Below, piece by piece: positions 1 to 8,411 of a stretch of 64,000 nt of DNA. This DNA comes from Salinilacustrithrix sp003476595. Its GTDB lineage: Bacteria > Actinomycetota > Acidimicrobiia > Acidimicrobiales > Salinilacustritrichaceae. How positions within the stretch are numbered: position 1 is the stretch's first letter; the number at the start of each line of letters is the position of its first letter. The translations under genes were made by a program, and so were the position numbers. Below the pieces are notes generated by a model. That model was not told where the DNA came from. It ran no database searches and saw only the letters and a list, made by a program, of their open reading frames with translations. The stretch is from assembly GCA_963972525.1 (NCBI GenBank), contig CAXAUZ010000014.1, positions 46,710 to 110,709 of the forward strand. Reading direction: 5' to 3'.

Positions 1-481
1 CCCAAATGGAGGCGTCACTCTGAAGACTTCAACTACGCCCGTCAGGGAGCGGCCCTGCGGATCCGAGTACGGTAGTTCGTCTGTGTAGGTTAGTGGCGTC
101 CCATCCTTCTGCTTCGGAGTCCTCCAGCGGTGAAAGCCGGTGCGGAGCGTAGACCGCTCCGTAGAGCTCCACGCGGAGTCGAAGTAGAACCCGATTCGAG
201 GGCCGCACGAGTAGAGGTCTTCAGGCACCGGATAGGCGGCCGCCTGCTCCAACGACGGCGACGCCACCATCCCGGCGCAGAAGCTGCCGAAGACAACGCC
301 ACCACGAAAGATGCGCCGCCGAGCAGAGATTGAAGCCACCGTTATCCCCCGTTCCGCCACTATCCTGAAGGTCTATGCGGCGAGCTCGACCTTGGCTGCG
401 GAGTCAACCATGGGGCACTGCTCACGCGCAAGCCTTCCGCCAGGTTGGAGGGGCGCTCAGCGAAAGGCTTGTCCGATTCCG
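1..481. other. No supported gene
   Basis: Several short overlapping frames are open on both strands, as expected for high-GC DNA. None has a recognisable product, a good ribosome-binding site or neighbours that would support it. An in-frame extension of the next gene enters this stretch from 311, but it reads as low-complexity Arg/Ala sequence and I leave it out. Confidence 0.4.
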
Positions 482-1093
482 ATGCTTCTAGTCGGATTGT
501 CGGGACTCGCCCTACACTTGGCGGCCGCGGTTTGGGGCGCATACAGCCACGGCCCGGTTATTGCGAGTTCATCGCTCGTTGGCGTCACCGCGTGTATCGT
601 CCTCGTCGGAGCAAGGAGCTTGCCCGGAGGCTCACTGCGGGGATGCCGAATAGGTGCGGTTGCGGCCGCAAGCGTCGCCGTTGGCCTCCTTGCCATTGCG
701 CTCGCACCTCCGGCTGAGGCAGAAATTCGGACCGGTGTAGAGCGACTACTGTCGGACCTCGGTGCTGTTCCGAATTCGGCGGTCAACACCTATGACGAAG
801 CCCCCCTTTGGGAAGCCCCGCTTCTGACTGCAGTCGTGCCGCTGCCGGGACCGGCTCTGGACCGCTTAGAGCAAGATGTCTGCAGGAAGCTTGAGCAGGC
901 GGGATGGGAAGTAGTGAGTTGTCTCCCTTCTTCAGAGCGAACCGACGATGGCTACTACGCCCCTCGTGATGCGGACATCGTCGCGGAGCTTGCCGACGTT
1001 CGTGGATTTGTGGAGCTGCAAGATGGAGGAATCGTCGTCTCGGGTACGCCCGGCGGGACCTTCGCCTTTCGACCGGTCATTGACTGGTTTTAG
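482..1093 (+). CDS. Unknown membrane protein with an outside domain
   Basis: I do not recognise the family. From the ATG at 482 the 203-residue product opens directly with a hydrophobic helix (MLLVGLSGLALHLAAAVWG). Two more hydrophobic stretches follow (about residues 25-45 and 50-75), then a soluble domain of about 125 residues ending in ISGTPGGTF-like sequence. This suggests a small membrane-anchored protein with its C-terminal domain outside. The frame is open back to 311, but that extension is Arg-rich and not protein-like, so the internal ATG is preferred. It stands alone, with no operon partner, and no regulatory site was seen. Confidence 0.45.
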   Translation: MLLVGLSGLALHLAAAVWGAYSHGPVIASSSLVGVTACIVLVGARSLPGGSLRGCRIGAVAAASVAVGLLAIALAPPAEAEIRTGVERLLSDLGAVPNSAVNTYDEAPLWEAPLLTAVVPLPGPALDRLEQDVCRKLEQAGWEVVSCLPSSERTDDGYYAPRDADIVAELADVRGFVELQDGGIVVSGTPGGTFAFRPVIDWF

Positions 1094-1627
1094 CAGCAGC
1101 GCCTCAGAAGGCTCGACATCGACACGAGGATCAGGATGCCCGGCAAGGAGAACGACCCCATATCCGGCCGACCTGCGCCGACTTGCAGGTAATCGGCGTC
1201 TACGAGTAGCGCATGCGGATCGATATGGTGCGACCAGTAGGCGCATGTACCTCCCAATGCTTAAGGCTGGAAGATTCGGTCCATCCGAAGGCACGCCGTG
1301 CCCCAGTCCTTGCCATCCGGGCAGCGCCGCTGGGAGATGGCACGGGGGGAGGGATGCTCGGATGGGCCCACCAAACCGCTGGCGGCGGAAGTCAGCTACT
1401 GCGGAACCATATGCTTTTGCGGCATCGTCCCTGAAAAGCGTCCCCCGAGGCGAGGGCTCTGCGTCCTGAAAGGTCGACAACGACCGAAGCGACATCCGAC
1501 GCAGCGAGACCAGATTTGAAACGGAGGCGACGCCAAGGTGGGGTGGCCCGCGACGCACGACGACGTAACCAACGCCGTCCCCGCCCACCTCAGCTCGATG
1601 GTCGGTCCGCCACGCTTGAAGCTCTGG
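1094..1627. other. Long stretch without a supported gene
   Basis: Frames are open on both strands here but look like chance frames in GC-rich DNA. The minus-strand frame running through it is the tail of the decayed methyltransferase frame and loses family similarity after the FPYR motif near 1628. I see no RNA gene or clear repeat. Confidence 0.4.
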
Positions 1628-2343
1628 GCGGTACGGAAAGTGGATCGGCTCAGCAATGCCTTCGAGTACATGACGCAAGTCGCTCGCGACCTTCTCCCTG
1701 TCCTCGTCTGGGAGGGCAGCGACAAAGCTGGTCGATAAGGCGCGGGCGACTACCCCTCCCCGTCCATCGGCCGAGGAAAGTCGACGTGCCCAGTCGTCGA
1801 CCAACTCGTACCGCGCGGGCCACCGTCGATCGCCGCCCACCAGCCGCATGTTGACATGGCCGCATGGCGCAGCGTGTCATCGGCGTGGCGATCGATGATC
1901 TCCATGTAGTCCTGGAACCAGCCGGCGTCACCGTTCTTGACGTTCCAGACCGTGACGAGTTGTCCGCCTCGGTGCAGAACTCGATGGATCTCATCGAGCG
2001 CCGGCCTCGAATCGAACCAATGGAACGACTGTGCGACGACGGTGGCGTACGAGTCGTCCTCGACAGGAAGCGCCTCGGCGGTGCCATCCCGCACGTCAAC
2101 CGTCGGGAGCGCACAGACGAGACGCTGACGCATCCCTAGAACCGGCTCGACCGGCACAACGCGCACGCCTTCACCGGTGATCTGCTGAGTGAAGATGCCC
2201 GTACCAGCGCCGATCTCCAGAACCGCTCCAGCCCCATGCCGCTCCACAAAGCGAGCGACAAGGCCGGGACCTTACGACGGCAGAGCGCGTTGGTAGGTCG
2301 ACGCTTCTCGGTCGAAGGCGTGGGCTCCGGAATCGTGGCCCAT
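1628..2343 (-). pseudogene. Broken class I SAM-dependent methyltransferase
   Basis: Read from the ATG at 2343, the frame gives MGHDSGAHAFDREASTYQRALPS and then a TAA stop (2272-2274). The same frame resumes at once with GPGLVARFVERHG and the SAM-binding motif I, VLEIGAGTGIFT. Motifs around FHWFD and LHRGGQLVTVWN follow. Near 1850 the frame shifts, and the family's C-terminal part (YELVDDWARRL, SFVAALPDEDRE, HFPYR) continues in another frame. One stop plus one frameshift across an otherwise well-preserved sequence points to recent inactivation. The family methylates small molecules, and this copy's substrate cannot be inferred. It lies just outside the putative left end of the mobile element. 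Confidence 0.8.
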
Positions 2344-2474
2344 CGTTTCGTTCTAGACCCGGCCGTTCTTCGGTGGGCTGGTAATCCGCCATGCGAAGTG
2401 CCTGATCGCGCCGGCCTCGACCGTCTCCTATCGCTCACGCATCTCCGACTGGGTCATCGTCCCAGAGGTGTTGT

Positions 2475-2487
2475 TATACGTGTGATC
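2475..2487 (+). repeat. Putative attachment-site repeat, left copy
   Basis: TATACGTGTGATC lies 36 bp beyond the 3' end of the recombinase gene. It matches 12 of 13 bases of TATACGGGTGATC at 30694-30706 (same orientation, beyond the excisionase gene) and of an inverted copy at 4913-4925. Position and orientation fit attL/attR of an integrated element. A crossover core this short is unproven. Confidence 0.45.
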
Positions 2488-2522
2488 CAGCCGGGTCTGG
2501 GCTGGGGGTCATCGAAGCATGG

Positions 2523-3803
2523 TCAGCCTGTCTTGTCGATGTCGTCGAGCAGGCCGGTGAACACTGCGGCGCGGTCGTGGTCGGCGTGGTCGATGGCGTC
2601 GGCTTGTTGGCGGCGGATGATCTCGACGAACTGGGGTCCGGTGTCGTAGAAGCCGCAGCTTTCGCAGATGGTCTCGAACTGGCAGCCGAGCGCGATCGGT
2701 CGGGTGCAGTGCCCGTTGCCGAGCAGTCGGCGATGGTCGGCAGCAGCCCGTTGCGCATCGGTCGGGACCGCCGGGGCTGGCTGGGCGGTGCGGTAGGCGT
2801 CCTCGACTTCCTGGGTGACGCGGAAGTACTCATCGGCGATGGTGCGGTCCGAGATCCGGGCGTAGGTCAACGTCATCCGCATCGACCGGTGACCCAACAG
2901 TGCGGCGATGGCTTCGAGGCTCATCCCGCGGTTGATGGCCTGGGTGGCGAGCGTGTGGCGGAGCTGGTGGGGGTGGACGTGGCCGACGCCGGCACGCTTG
3001 GCGACGGTGGCGACGTAACGGCCGATGGTGCGGCGGTCGAAGGGTCGGCCGTCGTTGCGTTCGACCAGTCGCCCGGCCTGGACCGGTGGCCGGATCTGGT
3101 TCCACTCGGTGATGAGCTCGACCAGCAGCGGGTGCAGCGGGATGTAGCGGTCGTTGTGGAGCTTGCCGACCGGGACTCGGAGCCAGTGGGTGTTGTCCAT
3201 GGTGACCATGGCGTCGGCCTCGAGCGCGGAGAGCTCCCCGGAACGCATCCCGGTGCGGGCTAACAGCTCGATCATGAGCCGGCGACGCTTGTTCGGATCC
3301 GCAGCGAGGGTGGCCATGAACTTGGCGGCGGTGGGGTCGTCGAGGAACTTGGGGAGGGCGTCGTCGCGTTCGGGGAAGTCGCCGGGGAACACGAGCTGGC
3401 GGGCGGGGGCGTCGGGGTAGTCCCACTCGATGAGCCGCTCGAAGAAGGTGCGCAAGAAGCTGAGCCGCTGGCCGATCGTGACCGGCTTGAGCGGCTCGCC
3501 GTGGCGGGTCCGTCGTGTGGCCATCCAGGTCTTGTGGGCCTCGATGTGCCGGCGCTCCAGTCCGGCGATCGTTCGCAACTCGGGATCGTCGCGGGTGGCT
3601 TGACCGGCGAAGAACCGCAACGCCGACGAGGTCGCAGCGACCGTTGCGGGCCTCGACGAGATGGCGAGCTGGGCCAGGTAGCGCTTGATGGTTGCGACCA
3701 TGACCGGGGCGTGCTGCTCGGTCTCAGCGAAGGGGAACTCGCGTGTCGGAGCATTCGAGGCCCACGGATCGGGCCCTGGTGTCGGGACGGTGACGGTGCT
3801 CAT
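2523..3803 (-). CDS. Tyrosine recombinase/integrase with Cys-rich tail
   Basis: Site-specific recombinase of the phage integrase family, 426 residues, cutting DNA through a 3'-phosphotyrosine. A SAM-like DNA-binding domain (about 35-130) precedes the catalytic domain. Catalytic residues visible are Arg187 (RTGMRSGEL), Lys214, His279-x-x-Arg282 (HQLRHTLA), His305 (LLGHRS) and Tyr314. After the catalytic core, Cys366, Cys374, Cys380 and Cys383 form a possible zinc-binding tail, as seen in some actinobacterial integrases. Its ATG overlaps the stop of the upstream recombinase by 4 bp, so the two are surely co-translated. Tandem recombinases recall Tn554-type elements. It probably integrates and excises the conjugative element. 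Confidence 0.9.
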   Translation of the reverse strand: MSTVTVPTPGPDPWASNAPTREFPFAETEQHAPVMVATIKRYLAQLAISSRPATVAATSSALRFFAGQATRDDPELRTIAGLERRHIEAHKTWMATRRTRHGEPLKPVTIGQRLSFLRTFFERLIEWDYPDAPARQLVFPGDFPERDDALPKFLDDPTAAKFMATLAADPNKRRRLMIELLARTGMRSGELSALEADAMVTMDNTHWLRVPVGKLHNDRYIPLHPLLVELITEWNQIRPPVQAGRLVERNDGRPFDRRTIGRYVATVAKRAGVGHVHPHQLRHTLATQAINRGMSLEAIAALLGHRSMRMTLTYARISDRTIADEYFRVTQEVEDAYRTAQPAPAVPTDAQRAAADHRRLLGNGHCTRPIALGCQFETICESCGFYDTGPQFVEIIRRQQADAIDHADHDRAAVFTGLLDDIDKTG

Positions 3804-4846
3804 CGGACCGCTCCGCTCGTCCCGATCGATGCCTGGGCTTCGATCGCCTCGGCCGCTCGCTTGTACTCATTGGCGAGCCAGCCGTCGCCGAGGTGCAGGT
3901 AGATGCGCGTCGACTCGATCGAGCGGTGACCGGCCTGGGCCTGGAGCGCCTCGATGGCCATGCCGCCCTCGCGCAGTCGGGTGAAGCACGTGTGGCGCAG
4001 CTCATGGCACGTGCCATGGACGAGACCAACTCGAGCGCGGGCTGCGGCGAGCACGGTGTCGAGCCCGTCGATCGACAGCGGCTGGCCACGCGTCGGGCCC
4101 TTGAGCGCGACGAACACCCGATCCGTTGCCGCATCCGTCGGGCGTTCGTGGTTGAGGTAGTCGGCGACGGTGGCGAAGAACGTCTTCGACACCGGGATGA
4201 GGCGTTGGTGGCCGCCCTTGCCGTCGGCGATGAACACCCGCCACTCGCCGAGCCGTAGATCCTCGAGGCGCAGGCCGAGGACCTCGCAGCGGCGCAGTCC
4301 GCCCAGCACCATGGCCTGGACCATCGCCCGGTCCCGGGTCGTGCGCAACGCGCCCATCAGGGCTTCGACCTCGCCCGGTTCGAGGATGCGTGGCAGCCGT
4401 CGCACGCCACGGACCAGTGGCAGGCCGCGTTCGCCGCGGTGACGGCTCTTGCGTGTCGGCAACCCCCGAGGCACCGGGCTCGCGTTCACCGCGCCGGTGG
4501 TGACCAGATAGCCGTAGAGGCTCGACACCGCGGCGAGGCGCCGCTTGATCGTCGACGCCGACAACCCGGCACGGCCATCGGAGATCCGCACCACGTTGTC
4601 GGCCCCGTCGCGCGGGCGGTTCTGCTCGGTCACGAACCCGAGCACGTCTCGTGGCGTGACCTCGACCGGGTCCTTGTCGACCACGCTGAAGAACACCTTC
4701 AGATCGTGCGCGTAGGCCTTGACCGTGTTCGGCCGCGCCCACACCGACACGAACTCCAAGAACTCATCGACCAGCTCGTGGCCGACCCGATACTCCCGCT
4801 CGCCATCGGCACGAAGCAGGCACTCGAACGACGGTGTCCACATCAC
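3800..4846 (-). CDS. Tyrosine recombinase, first of the pair
   Basis: Second phage-integrase-family recombinase, 348 residues and complete. The N-terminal SAM-like domain covers about 20-120. The catalytic set is intact: Arg185 (GGLRRCEVLGL), Lys210 (DGKGGHQRLIPV), His281-x-x-Arg284 (HELRHTCFTRL), His307 (AGHRSIESTR) and Tyr316. It is diverged from its 426-residue partner, so the two are not a recent duplication. The first gene of a two-gene operon, it ends in a 4-bp overlap with the second. Paired recombinases often act together on asymmetric sites. Which one makes the crossover here is unknown. The start is taken at the second-position ATGATG near 4846. Confidence 0.88.
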   Translation of the reverse strand: MMWTPSFECLLRADGEREYRVGHELVDEFLEFVSVWARPNTVKAYAHDLKVFFSVVDKDPVEVTPRDVLGFVTEQNRPRDGADNVVRISDGRAGLSASTIKRRLAAVSSLYGYLVTTGAVNASPVPRGLPTRKSRHRGERGLPLVRGVRRLPRILEPGEVEALMGALRTTRDRAMVQAMVLGGLRRCEVLGLRLEDLRLGEWRVFIADGKGGHQRLIPVSKTFFATVADYLNHERPTDAATDRVFVALKGPTRGQPLSIDGLDTVLAAARARVGLVHGTCHELRHTCFTRLREGGMAIEALQAQAGHRSIESTRIYLHLGDGWLANEYKRAAEAIEAQASIGTSGAVR

Positions 4847-4912
4847 CGCACACCTTCCTGTTGAGGGACTGGAACCCGAGGAAGGCTCCCCGGGACATCA
4901 GCCCAGGTGGCG

Positions 4913-4925
4913 GATCACCCGTATA
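4913..4925 (-). repeat. Inverted copy of the 13-bp att-like repeat
   Basis: Read on the minus strand this is TATACGGGTGATC, identical to 30694-30706 and one base different from 2475-2487. With the copy at 2475 it brackets the two recombinase genes as inverted repeats, 67 bp upstream of the first recombinase start. It may be a recombinase binding arm or an autoregulatory operator. Confidence 0.45.
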
Positions 4926-5005
4926 AGTGCCGTTGCGGGCGTGTCAGCGCCGGCGCCCCATAACGCCAGGGCATCTTGCGTCGGTCTCGGTGACCTCGGC
5001 GATCG

Positions 5006-6019
5006 TCAGTAGCTGCACCCAGTTCGCTGAAGGCTGGAGGGGATCTGGCCGACTCCCTCGTCCCGCAGCGAGAGGAGGAGTGACTGGGGGCAGCGGAGGA
5101 CGCCGTCCGCGGTCCGAGTCTGGAGGTGGAGGTGGGGTCCGCTTGATCGGCCGGTGTTGCCCGAGGTGAGTAGTTGCTGGCCGGCGGCGACGACGTCACC
5201 GACGGAGACGAACAAGGCTTCGCCGTGGCAGTAGGTCCAGCGGGCGCCGGAGTCGTCTTCGAGGGTGACGCCGATCCCACAGGAGGAGCAGCCGGCGGCG
5301 TTGGCACGGCATCCGTAGTCCCACCAGTTGTGAGGCCAGTACATAGTGCTGAGGACCTGCCCGCCCCGAATGGCGTAGATCGGCGTCCCGCTCGGGATGG
5401 CCCAGTCCCACGCCGGGTAGTCGTGGTGCGGGCTTCCGACAGGAGCAACCGCGAACAGGTCGGCCGGGCCTGGGTACGCAAAGCCATCAGATAGAGGCGC
5501 TATCGATCCTCCGATGGGACAGCCGACGGGTTCCGTCGAGTCGCCTGCAACTTGTCGCTCGTACTCCGCGAGCCAGTGCTCTTGGTACTCGCGGGGCGTC
5601 AGCCGGTTTCCCGCTCCGGGCGCCGGGACGATGTCCCAGGTCGGCGAGGTCGGGGCTGGGACGTGGCCGAGATACCAGGTGACAGGAATGGCCGCGATGT
5701 CGCCGTCATTGGTGTCGAGGATGGTGACGACCATCTCGTTGGCCTTGGCGTCTTGCACGGCAGGCGGCGCCTGCCAGGCCTGCGGAAAGCCGCCGTAGCC
5801 GTCCCAGGTGCCATCGACGAACTGGTAGGCGCCGGAGGCGGTCGACCCAGCGGCTCGCGCCGTGTAGCTGCCGCCGGATTCGAGCGTGCGGATCGTGGCA
5901 AGCACGGCATCGGTTGAACCGCCGATACAACTCTGCGGCCCGGGGTCGCCGGTCGCGAAGAGGGCCGGGAACGCGAGGAGCCCGAGGACAAGCGCGGCTA
6001 CGAGGGCGATCAGCTTCAC
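5006..6019 (-). CDS. Secreted transglycosylase-like/M23 peptidase cell-wall hydrolase
   Basis: A 337-residue exported enzyme with a signal peptide or anchor at about 1-22. The N-terminal domain (about 38-100) resembles the lysozyme/transglycosylase fold of resuscitation-promoting factors (TLESGGSYTARA, SGAYQFVDGTWDGYGG). The C-terminal domain (about 190-320) is an M23/LytM metallopeptidase, with zinc ligands in HHDYPAWDW and in the HLHLQ motif after SGNTGRSSG. Several Cys suggest disulfides. Enzymes of this design open peptidoglycan locally for type IV secretion assembly, which fits its place beside the conjugation operon. It is transcribed divergently from that operon, so the 116-bp gap 6020-6135 must hold both promoters. 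Confidence 0.85.
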   Translation of the reverse strand: MKLIALVAALVLGLLAFPALFATGDPGPQSCIGGSTDAVLATIRTLESGGSYTARAAGSTASGAYQFVDGTWDGYGGFPQAWQAPPAVQDAKANEMVVTILDTNDGDIAAIPVTWYLGHVPAPTSPTWDIVPAPGAGNRLTPREYQEHWLAEYERQVAGDSTEPVGCPIGGSIAPLSDGFAYPGPADLFAVAPVGSPHHDYPAWDWAIPSGTPIYAIRGGQVLSTMYWPHNWWDYGCRANAAGCSSCGIGVTLEDDSGARWTYCHGEALFVSVGDVVAAGQQLLTSGNTGRSSGPHLHLQTRTADGVLRCPQSLLLSLRDEGVGQIPSSLQRTGCSY

Positions 6020-6135
6020 CTACTGGTGACCCACGTCCTGGATGCCTTGTTGTTGCGCGACCGCCTCGTGGGGGTGGGTCTTGGTTCATCGGGAGCACTC
6101 GTGTGGGTGCCAGTGATCGGACGGAGGTCCACGCG

Positions 6136-6480
6136 ATGAAGCGATGGTGGCTACGGATCGGAGCTGCAGTAGCCGGCGGCAGCGCTCTGGTGGTGCTGGG
6201 CGCGGGCACCGTCTTGGCACAGGTTCCTGACCCCGCGGCGGACCCGACGCTCCCGGGTGGGGCGTTGATCACCCAGGTCCTGGGCTGGCTCAAGTTCGCC
6301 GCGATTGCAGCTGCGGTCGCTGGACTGCTGATCGGTGGCGTCGCCACCGGGGTGGGTCACTTCGGGTCGAGTTACTCGGCGTCGGCGGCGGGCAAGAAAT
6401 GGGTGCTCGGCGGGATCGGTGCGGCGATGCTCGCCGGACTCTCGCACTCGATCGCTCTCACGGTCTTCAACGCAACCTGA
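6136..6480 (+). CDS. Small two-helix membrane protein, VirB2/TrbC-like position
   Basis: A 114-residue product with an apparent signal peptide (MKRWWLRIGAAVAGGSALVVLGAGTVLAQ) and two further hydrophobic helices (about 45-70 and 88-110) separated by a short polar loop with KKW. Size, topology and position at the head of a type IV secretion operon match VirB2/TrbC pilin-like or channel subunits, but no diagnostic motif is visible. The frame is open upstream to 5914. The ATG at 6136 is preferred because GGAGG lies about 9 bp before it and the signal peptide starts there. The next gene begins 3 bp after its stop. Confidence 0.7.
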   Translation: MKRWWLRIGAAVAGGSALVVLGAGTVLAQVPDPAADPTLPGGALITQVLGWLKFAAIAAAVAGLLIGGVATGVGHFGSSYSASAAGKKWVLGGIGAAMLAGLSHSIALTVFNAT

Positions 6481-6483
6481 GCA

Positions 6484-7155
6484 ATGGGACATCCACCACT
6501 TCGCTGGATCGCAGCGACCGCCGCTCTCACGCTGATTGTGGCCGGCTGCTCCACGTCCCCTGGATCGACCTCGGCGGCCTCCACGACGACGGCGCCGGTC
6601 GTGGTCACGTCACAGCCAGTTGGCCCCGCAGTTGTCGTCGATGAAGTCGGGCACGGCTGGCGGCGGGACGACCAGGGCGCACGTGCCGCGGCCGTGAATG
6701 CGGTCTCGGTGACCGGGGAAATCGCCACCGCGGGCTTCATCACACGTGGCGACCTGATCGAGTCGATCGCCTCGGCCGACTACGCGTCCGAGCTCGCTGC
6801 GATGTCGTCACGCCAACTGGACGAGCTGGCGTTCGAGCTGGGCGAGGCCGGCATCGCTCCCAGCCAGCTGGTGTGGTCCGAGGTTCCTCTCCGGGCGCGT
6901 GTCGTGACGGCTGGTCGCGACCATTCGGTCGTCGACGTGTGGTCGGTGCTCGTCGTCGGTGTGCCCGGTCACGGCGCTCCGCGCCAGGTCTGGCGGACCG
7001 TGACGGTCGAGCTGATCTGGGAGCGGGACGACTGGCGGATCGACGGCTGGGACACCGACGCCGGTCCGACCCCTGCGCTTGCAGCGCAGGCCGAAGTATC
7101 GGCGGTCGAGGATCTGGCAAGCGTGCTGGCCTGGCCTGCACCCGGGGGGTCGTGA
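6484..7155 (+). CDS. Conjugation lipoprotein, VirB8/TcpC-like
   Basis: A 223-residue exported lipoprotein. The signal sequence ends in a lipobox (LIVAGC, Cys22) followed by a Ser/Thr-rich linker. The rest (about 55-190) is one globular domain ending VWRTVTVELIWERDDWRIDGWD, which resembles the NTF2-like fold of VirB8/TcpC/TrbF-type conjugation proteins that scaffold the channel outside the membrane. The similarity is by pattern only. It lies in the transfer operon, 3 bp after the small membrane subunit, and its TGA overlaps the ATG of the channel protein. Confidence 0.65.
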   Translation: MGHPPLRWIAATAALTLIVAGCSTSPGSTSAASTTTAPVVVTSQPVGPAVVVDEVGHGWRRDDQGARAAAVNAVSVTGEIATAGFITRGDLIESIASADYASELAAMSSRQLDELAFELGEAGIAPSQLVWSEVPLRARVVTAGRDHSVVDVWSVLVVGVPGHGAPRQVWRTVTVELIWERDDWRIDGWDTDAGPTPALAAQAEVSAVEDLASVLAWPAPGGS

Positions 7156-8411
7156 TGTTCAACTGGGTGATCGGTGGGCTGGGCGAGCTATTCGGGTTCG
7201 TCGGAGATGCTGCGGGCGCCGCCGCTGGGTGGGCGTGGGACAAGGTCATCACCGGGATCTACACGTGGCTCGCCAACGGCCTGGCGCTGCTCATCGAGTG
7301 GGTGTGGTCGGTGCTCGACTCGGGGACCACGCCGCGTGTCACCGCTGACTGGTTCCAAAACGAACTGTCCGCCCGGGTCGGGGTCATCGCACTGGCGGTG
7401 ACCGTGGCGATGATGCTCGCCTCCGGGATGCAGGCCGCCCTGGCTGGTCGACCCGAACAGGTTGGCGATGCGGTGAAGGAAGGCGTCCGAGCCATCGTCG
7501 CGGCGGCGGTGACTCTGACGGTGCTCGATGTGCTCATCGGGGTGACCGACGAGGCCGCTGCGGCTGTATGGGCGGTGGGGCGGGCGGATCTGGTCGGGAT
7601 GCTCGAGGGAATGGTCGTGGTCGCCACCACATCGGGGCCCTTGGGCAGCACCTTCGTCGGCCCGCTGTGTCTGTTGTTCGGCTTCATCGGGCTGATCGGC
7701 CTGGTTGTCGCGCTGATGATGCGCTCAGCACTGATCTACGTCGCCGCCGCACTGGCACCGATCGTGTGGTCGGTGAACGTCCTCCCGTTGTTCCGGGGGT
7801 CGGCCCGCAAGCTCGTCCACCTGACGGTGGCCCTGGTCGTGTCGAAGCTGGCGATCGTCATTGCCCTCGTGGTGGCCGTGAAGCTGATCGCCAATCCGAG
7901 CGGCGATCCCGACACGGCAGCGGTCATCAACGACGGCGCCGCTGCGGTCGGGACGTTGATGTCGGGGTTCGTGTGCTTCCTCATCGCCGCCGTGACACCG
8001 ATGGTGCTCTACAAGCTGATGCCAACCGTCGAGGGCGCCATGGTCGGCGCCGGTGTCGCCGGTGGATGGACACGGGGAATGACCACAGCCGCCCACACGG
8101 CACTCATGGTCAAGAGCCTCGGTGCCTCAGCCGCTGCGTCGGCCGCGACTCGCTCCGTCGCCGGCCAGGGAGGTGTTCCGGGCGCCGTGCCCGGCGGATC
8201 GAGCCCCGGAGGAGGCCCGGCGGCGATCCCAGGCTTCGGGACACGGACACCCGCCACCACAGAGGTCAGCGCACCGGCGGCCACATCGTCGCCAGGATCG
8301 TCAGCGTCGGGATCGAGCTCCTCGTCAAGTGGACGAGTCGTCGCGAGTCCTCGGCCGAGCGGTCGGGACTCAGATGACACGGTTGATGACGCCGAGGTCC
8401 GTAGGCGATGA
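7155..8411 (+). CDS. VirB6/TrbL-like polytopic channel protein
   Basis: A 418-residue membrane protein with about six to eight hydrophobic segments between residues 1 and 310 and a disordered Gly/Ser/Pro-rich C-terminal tail (about 330-418). This layout is typical of TrbL/VirB6-type inner-membrane channel subunits of actinobacterial conjugation systems. The frame is open from 6873, inside the previous gene. The ATG at 7155, overlapping that gene's TGA, begins MFNWVIGGLGELFG and is the natural translationally coupled start. It is followed by a 4-bp overlap with the SCO6880-like gene. Confidence 0.8.
   Translation: MFNWVIGGLGELFGFVGDAAGAAAGWAWDKVITGIYTWLANGLALLIEWVWSVLDSGTTPRVTADWFQNELSARVGVIALAVTVAMMLASGMQAALAGRPEQVGDAVKEGVRAIVAAAVTLTVLDVLIGVTDEAAAAVWAVGRADLVGMLEGMVVVATTSGPLGSTFVGPLCLLFGFIGLIGLVVALMMRSALIYVAAALAPIVWSVNVLPLFRGSARKLVHLTVALVVSKLAIVIALVVAVKLIANPSGDPDTAAVINDGAAAVGTLMSGFVCFLIAAVTPMVLYKLMPTVEGAMVGAGVAGGWTRGMTTAAHTALMVKSLGASAAASAATRSVAGQGGVPGAVPGGSSPGGGPAAIPGFGTRTPATTEVSAPAATSSPGSSASGSSSSSSGRVVASPRPSGRDSDDTVDDAEVRRR

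Noticed and set aside
948..1469. Plus-strand frame of about 170 codons
   Set aside because: Ser/Arg-rich, no domain, no ribosome-binding site, overlaps other frames.
932..1600. Long minus-strand frame continuing beyond the methyltransferase remnant
   Set aside because: After the FPYR motif near 1628 family similarity ends, and overlapping plus-strand frames are equally long. It reads as chance coding in high-GC DNA.
2001..2030. TTCGATTC-like string suggestive of a tRNA T-loop
   Set aside because: It lies in the methyltransferase frame (FHWFDSRP), and no acceptor stem or anticodon arm can be drawn.
2577..3263. Plus-strand frame of 228 codons opposite the recombinase
   Set aside because: It mirrors a gene with an intact catalytic set; composition is typical of an antisense shadow.
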